DNA of 7,030 bases from CALGLS01 sp047626155 (GTDB taxonomy: Bacteria > Bacteroidota > Bacteroidia > Chitinophagales > Saprospiraceae): NCBI GenBank assembly GCA_047626155.1, contig JBLHRR010000212.1, forward strand, positions 1-7,030, written 5' to 3'. Under the pieces are notes generated by a model. That model was not told where the DNA came from and searched no databases. It saw only the letters and a program-made list of their open reading frames with translations. This document shows positions 6,415-7,030 of this stretch, piece after piece (positions within the stretch are counted from its first letter, which is position 1; each line of letters opens with the position of its first letter). Both the position numbers and the translations under genes were made by a program.

Positions 6415-7030
6415 TTAAACTTTGATTCCAATAACCTCAATCATGTGTGGACAAAGAATGGTAGCCCCTGGTGTATCTTCTAATTCATTTAACTCTTCTA
6501 GTGCATTTTTGACTTGCTTTTTAGTTAGGAAACCCATTTCTGCCACTTTAGGAAAGTAAATTTGAAAAAAGGATTTTGGCCATTGCCAGGTGAGGTCTTC
6601 TGCTGTAGCAAGTTTTGTCATTGGCCGTATGGAGGTTACTTCCAATCCATTGTCATAAAATAATTCGGGTAGTTTTCTTCCTATGTCAATCTCTGCCTTT
6701 TTTTGTGATTTGAAACTCTTTAAAGCTCCTGCTATAGCAGCAGTCAAATTCGGAAAATCAGGTTCGGTTTGTAAAAGCGACCAACCATGATACTCCTGGG
6801 CCACAAAAGCGCCACCCGGGACCAGGGCATCCGCCACCTTCCCGATGACCTCGTCCACATCATCAACCCAGGCCAATGCCCAGCGGGAAAAAGCCCCATC
6901 AATGCTCTCATCCTTTAATTTCATATTCATGAAATCAGTACATTGAGCTTCTATTGGTAAATCGTGAAGTTTTGCATTTCTCTTTAGGAAATCAATATAG
7001 GCTTTTGACTTATCTACACCGATTACTTTT
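6415..7030 (-). CDS. Class I SAM-dependent methyltransferase, N-terminus outside window
   Basis: The frame is open to the right edge (first whole codon at 7029), so the gene starts outside the window; the ATG at 6930 is internal. The visible 204 residues begin with KVIGVDKS, the acidic motif II strand whose Asp binds the ribose of S-adenosylmethionine. The TDFMNMKLKDESIDGAFSRW stretch follows (motif III/IV position), then ALVPGGAFVAQEY (post-motif, typical LxPGG turn). The glycine-rich motif I is lost beyond the edge. The C-terminal half (KSFKSQKKAEIDIGRKLPEL and beyond) looks like a substrate-side insert resembling UbiE/Methyltransf_11-type enzymes. The substrate cannot be told. It lies on the same strand as mltG but 287 bases upstream of it with repeats between, so shared transcription is doubtful. 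A stretch at about 6795-6905 is visibly richer in G+C than the rest of the gene. Confidence 0.86.
   Translation of the reverse strand, partial: KVIGVDKSKAYIDFLKRNAKLHDLPIEAQCTDFMNMKLKDESIDGAFSRWALAWVDDVDEVIGKVADALVPGGAFVAQEYHGWSLLQTEPDFPNLTAAIAGALKSFKSQKKAEIDIGRKLPELFYDNGLEVTSIRPMTKLATAEDLTWQWPKSFFQIYFPKVAEMGFLTKKQVKNALEELNELEDTPGATILCPHMIEVIGIKV

Overview
The window looks like a piece of a Bacteroidota chromosome, probably a marine or environmental lineage near the Saprospiria. The DNA is AT-rich. The first gene encodes a secreted protein that ends in a type IX secretion (T9SS) type A sorting domain, a system confined to this phylum. Start sites lack strong Shine-Dalgarno sequences, which fits the phylum. 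The class-level placement is inference from protein style, not from a marker gene.

Layout, left to right. (1) Positions 1-1578, plus strand: the 3' part of a large modular surface or secreted protein (calcium-binding thrombospondin type 3-like repeats, a cysteine-rich module, an SdrD-B-like beta domain, a beta-sandwich, then the T9SS signal). A near-perfect intrinsic terminator follows. (2) About 1679-2088, minus: a decayed IS3-family transposase fragment. (3) 2119-4069, minus: tilS, the essential tRNA(Ile)-lysidine synthetase, with a small ferric-reductase-like membrane protein directly downstream, probably in one transcript. (4) 4070-4594: a long spacer with a cluster of inverted repeats that resembles a dispersed repeat element. 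(5) 4595-5092, plus: a small lipoprotein. It meets (6) mltG at 5093-6127, minus, stop codon to stop codon with no spacer. (7) 6128-6414: a spacer with a second repeat-like block. (8) 6415 to the right edge, minus: a class I SAM-dependent methyltransferase lacking its N-terminus.

The genes do not form one pathway. They are housekeeping functions (tRNA modification, peptidoglycan glycan-strand termination) mixed with envelope proteins and a methyltransferase. I see no defence system, CRISPR array, tRNA, rRNA or complete mobile element. The least explained parts are the two intergenic repeat-like blocks, the small haem-type membrane protein next to tilS, and the cysteine-rich module of the T9SS protein. 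Nothing here convincingly shows a new multi-gene system.
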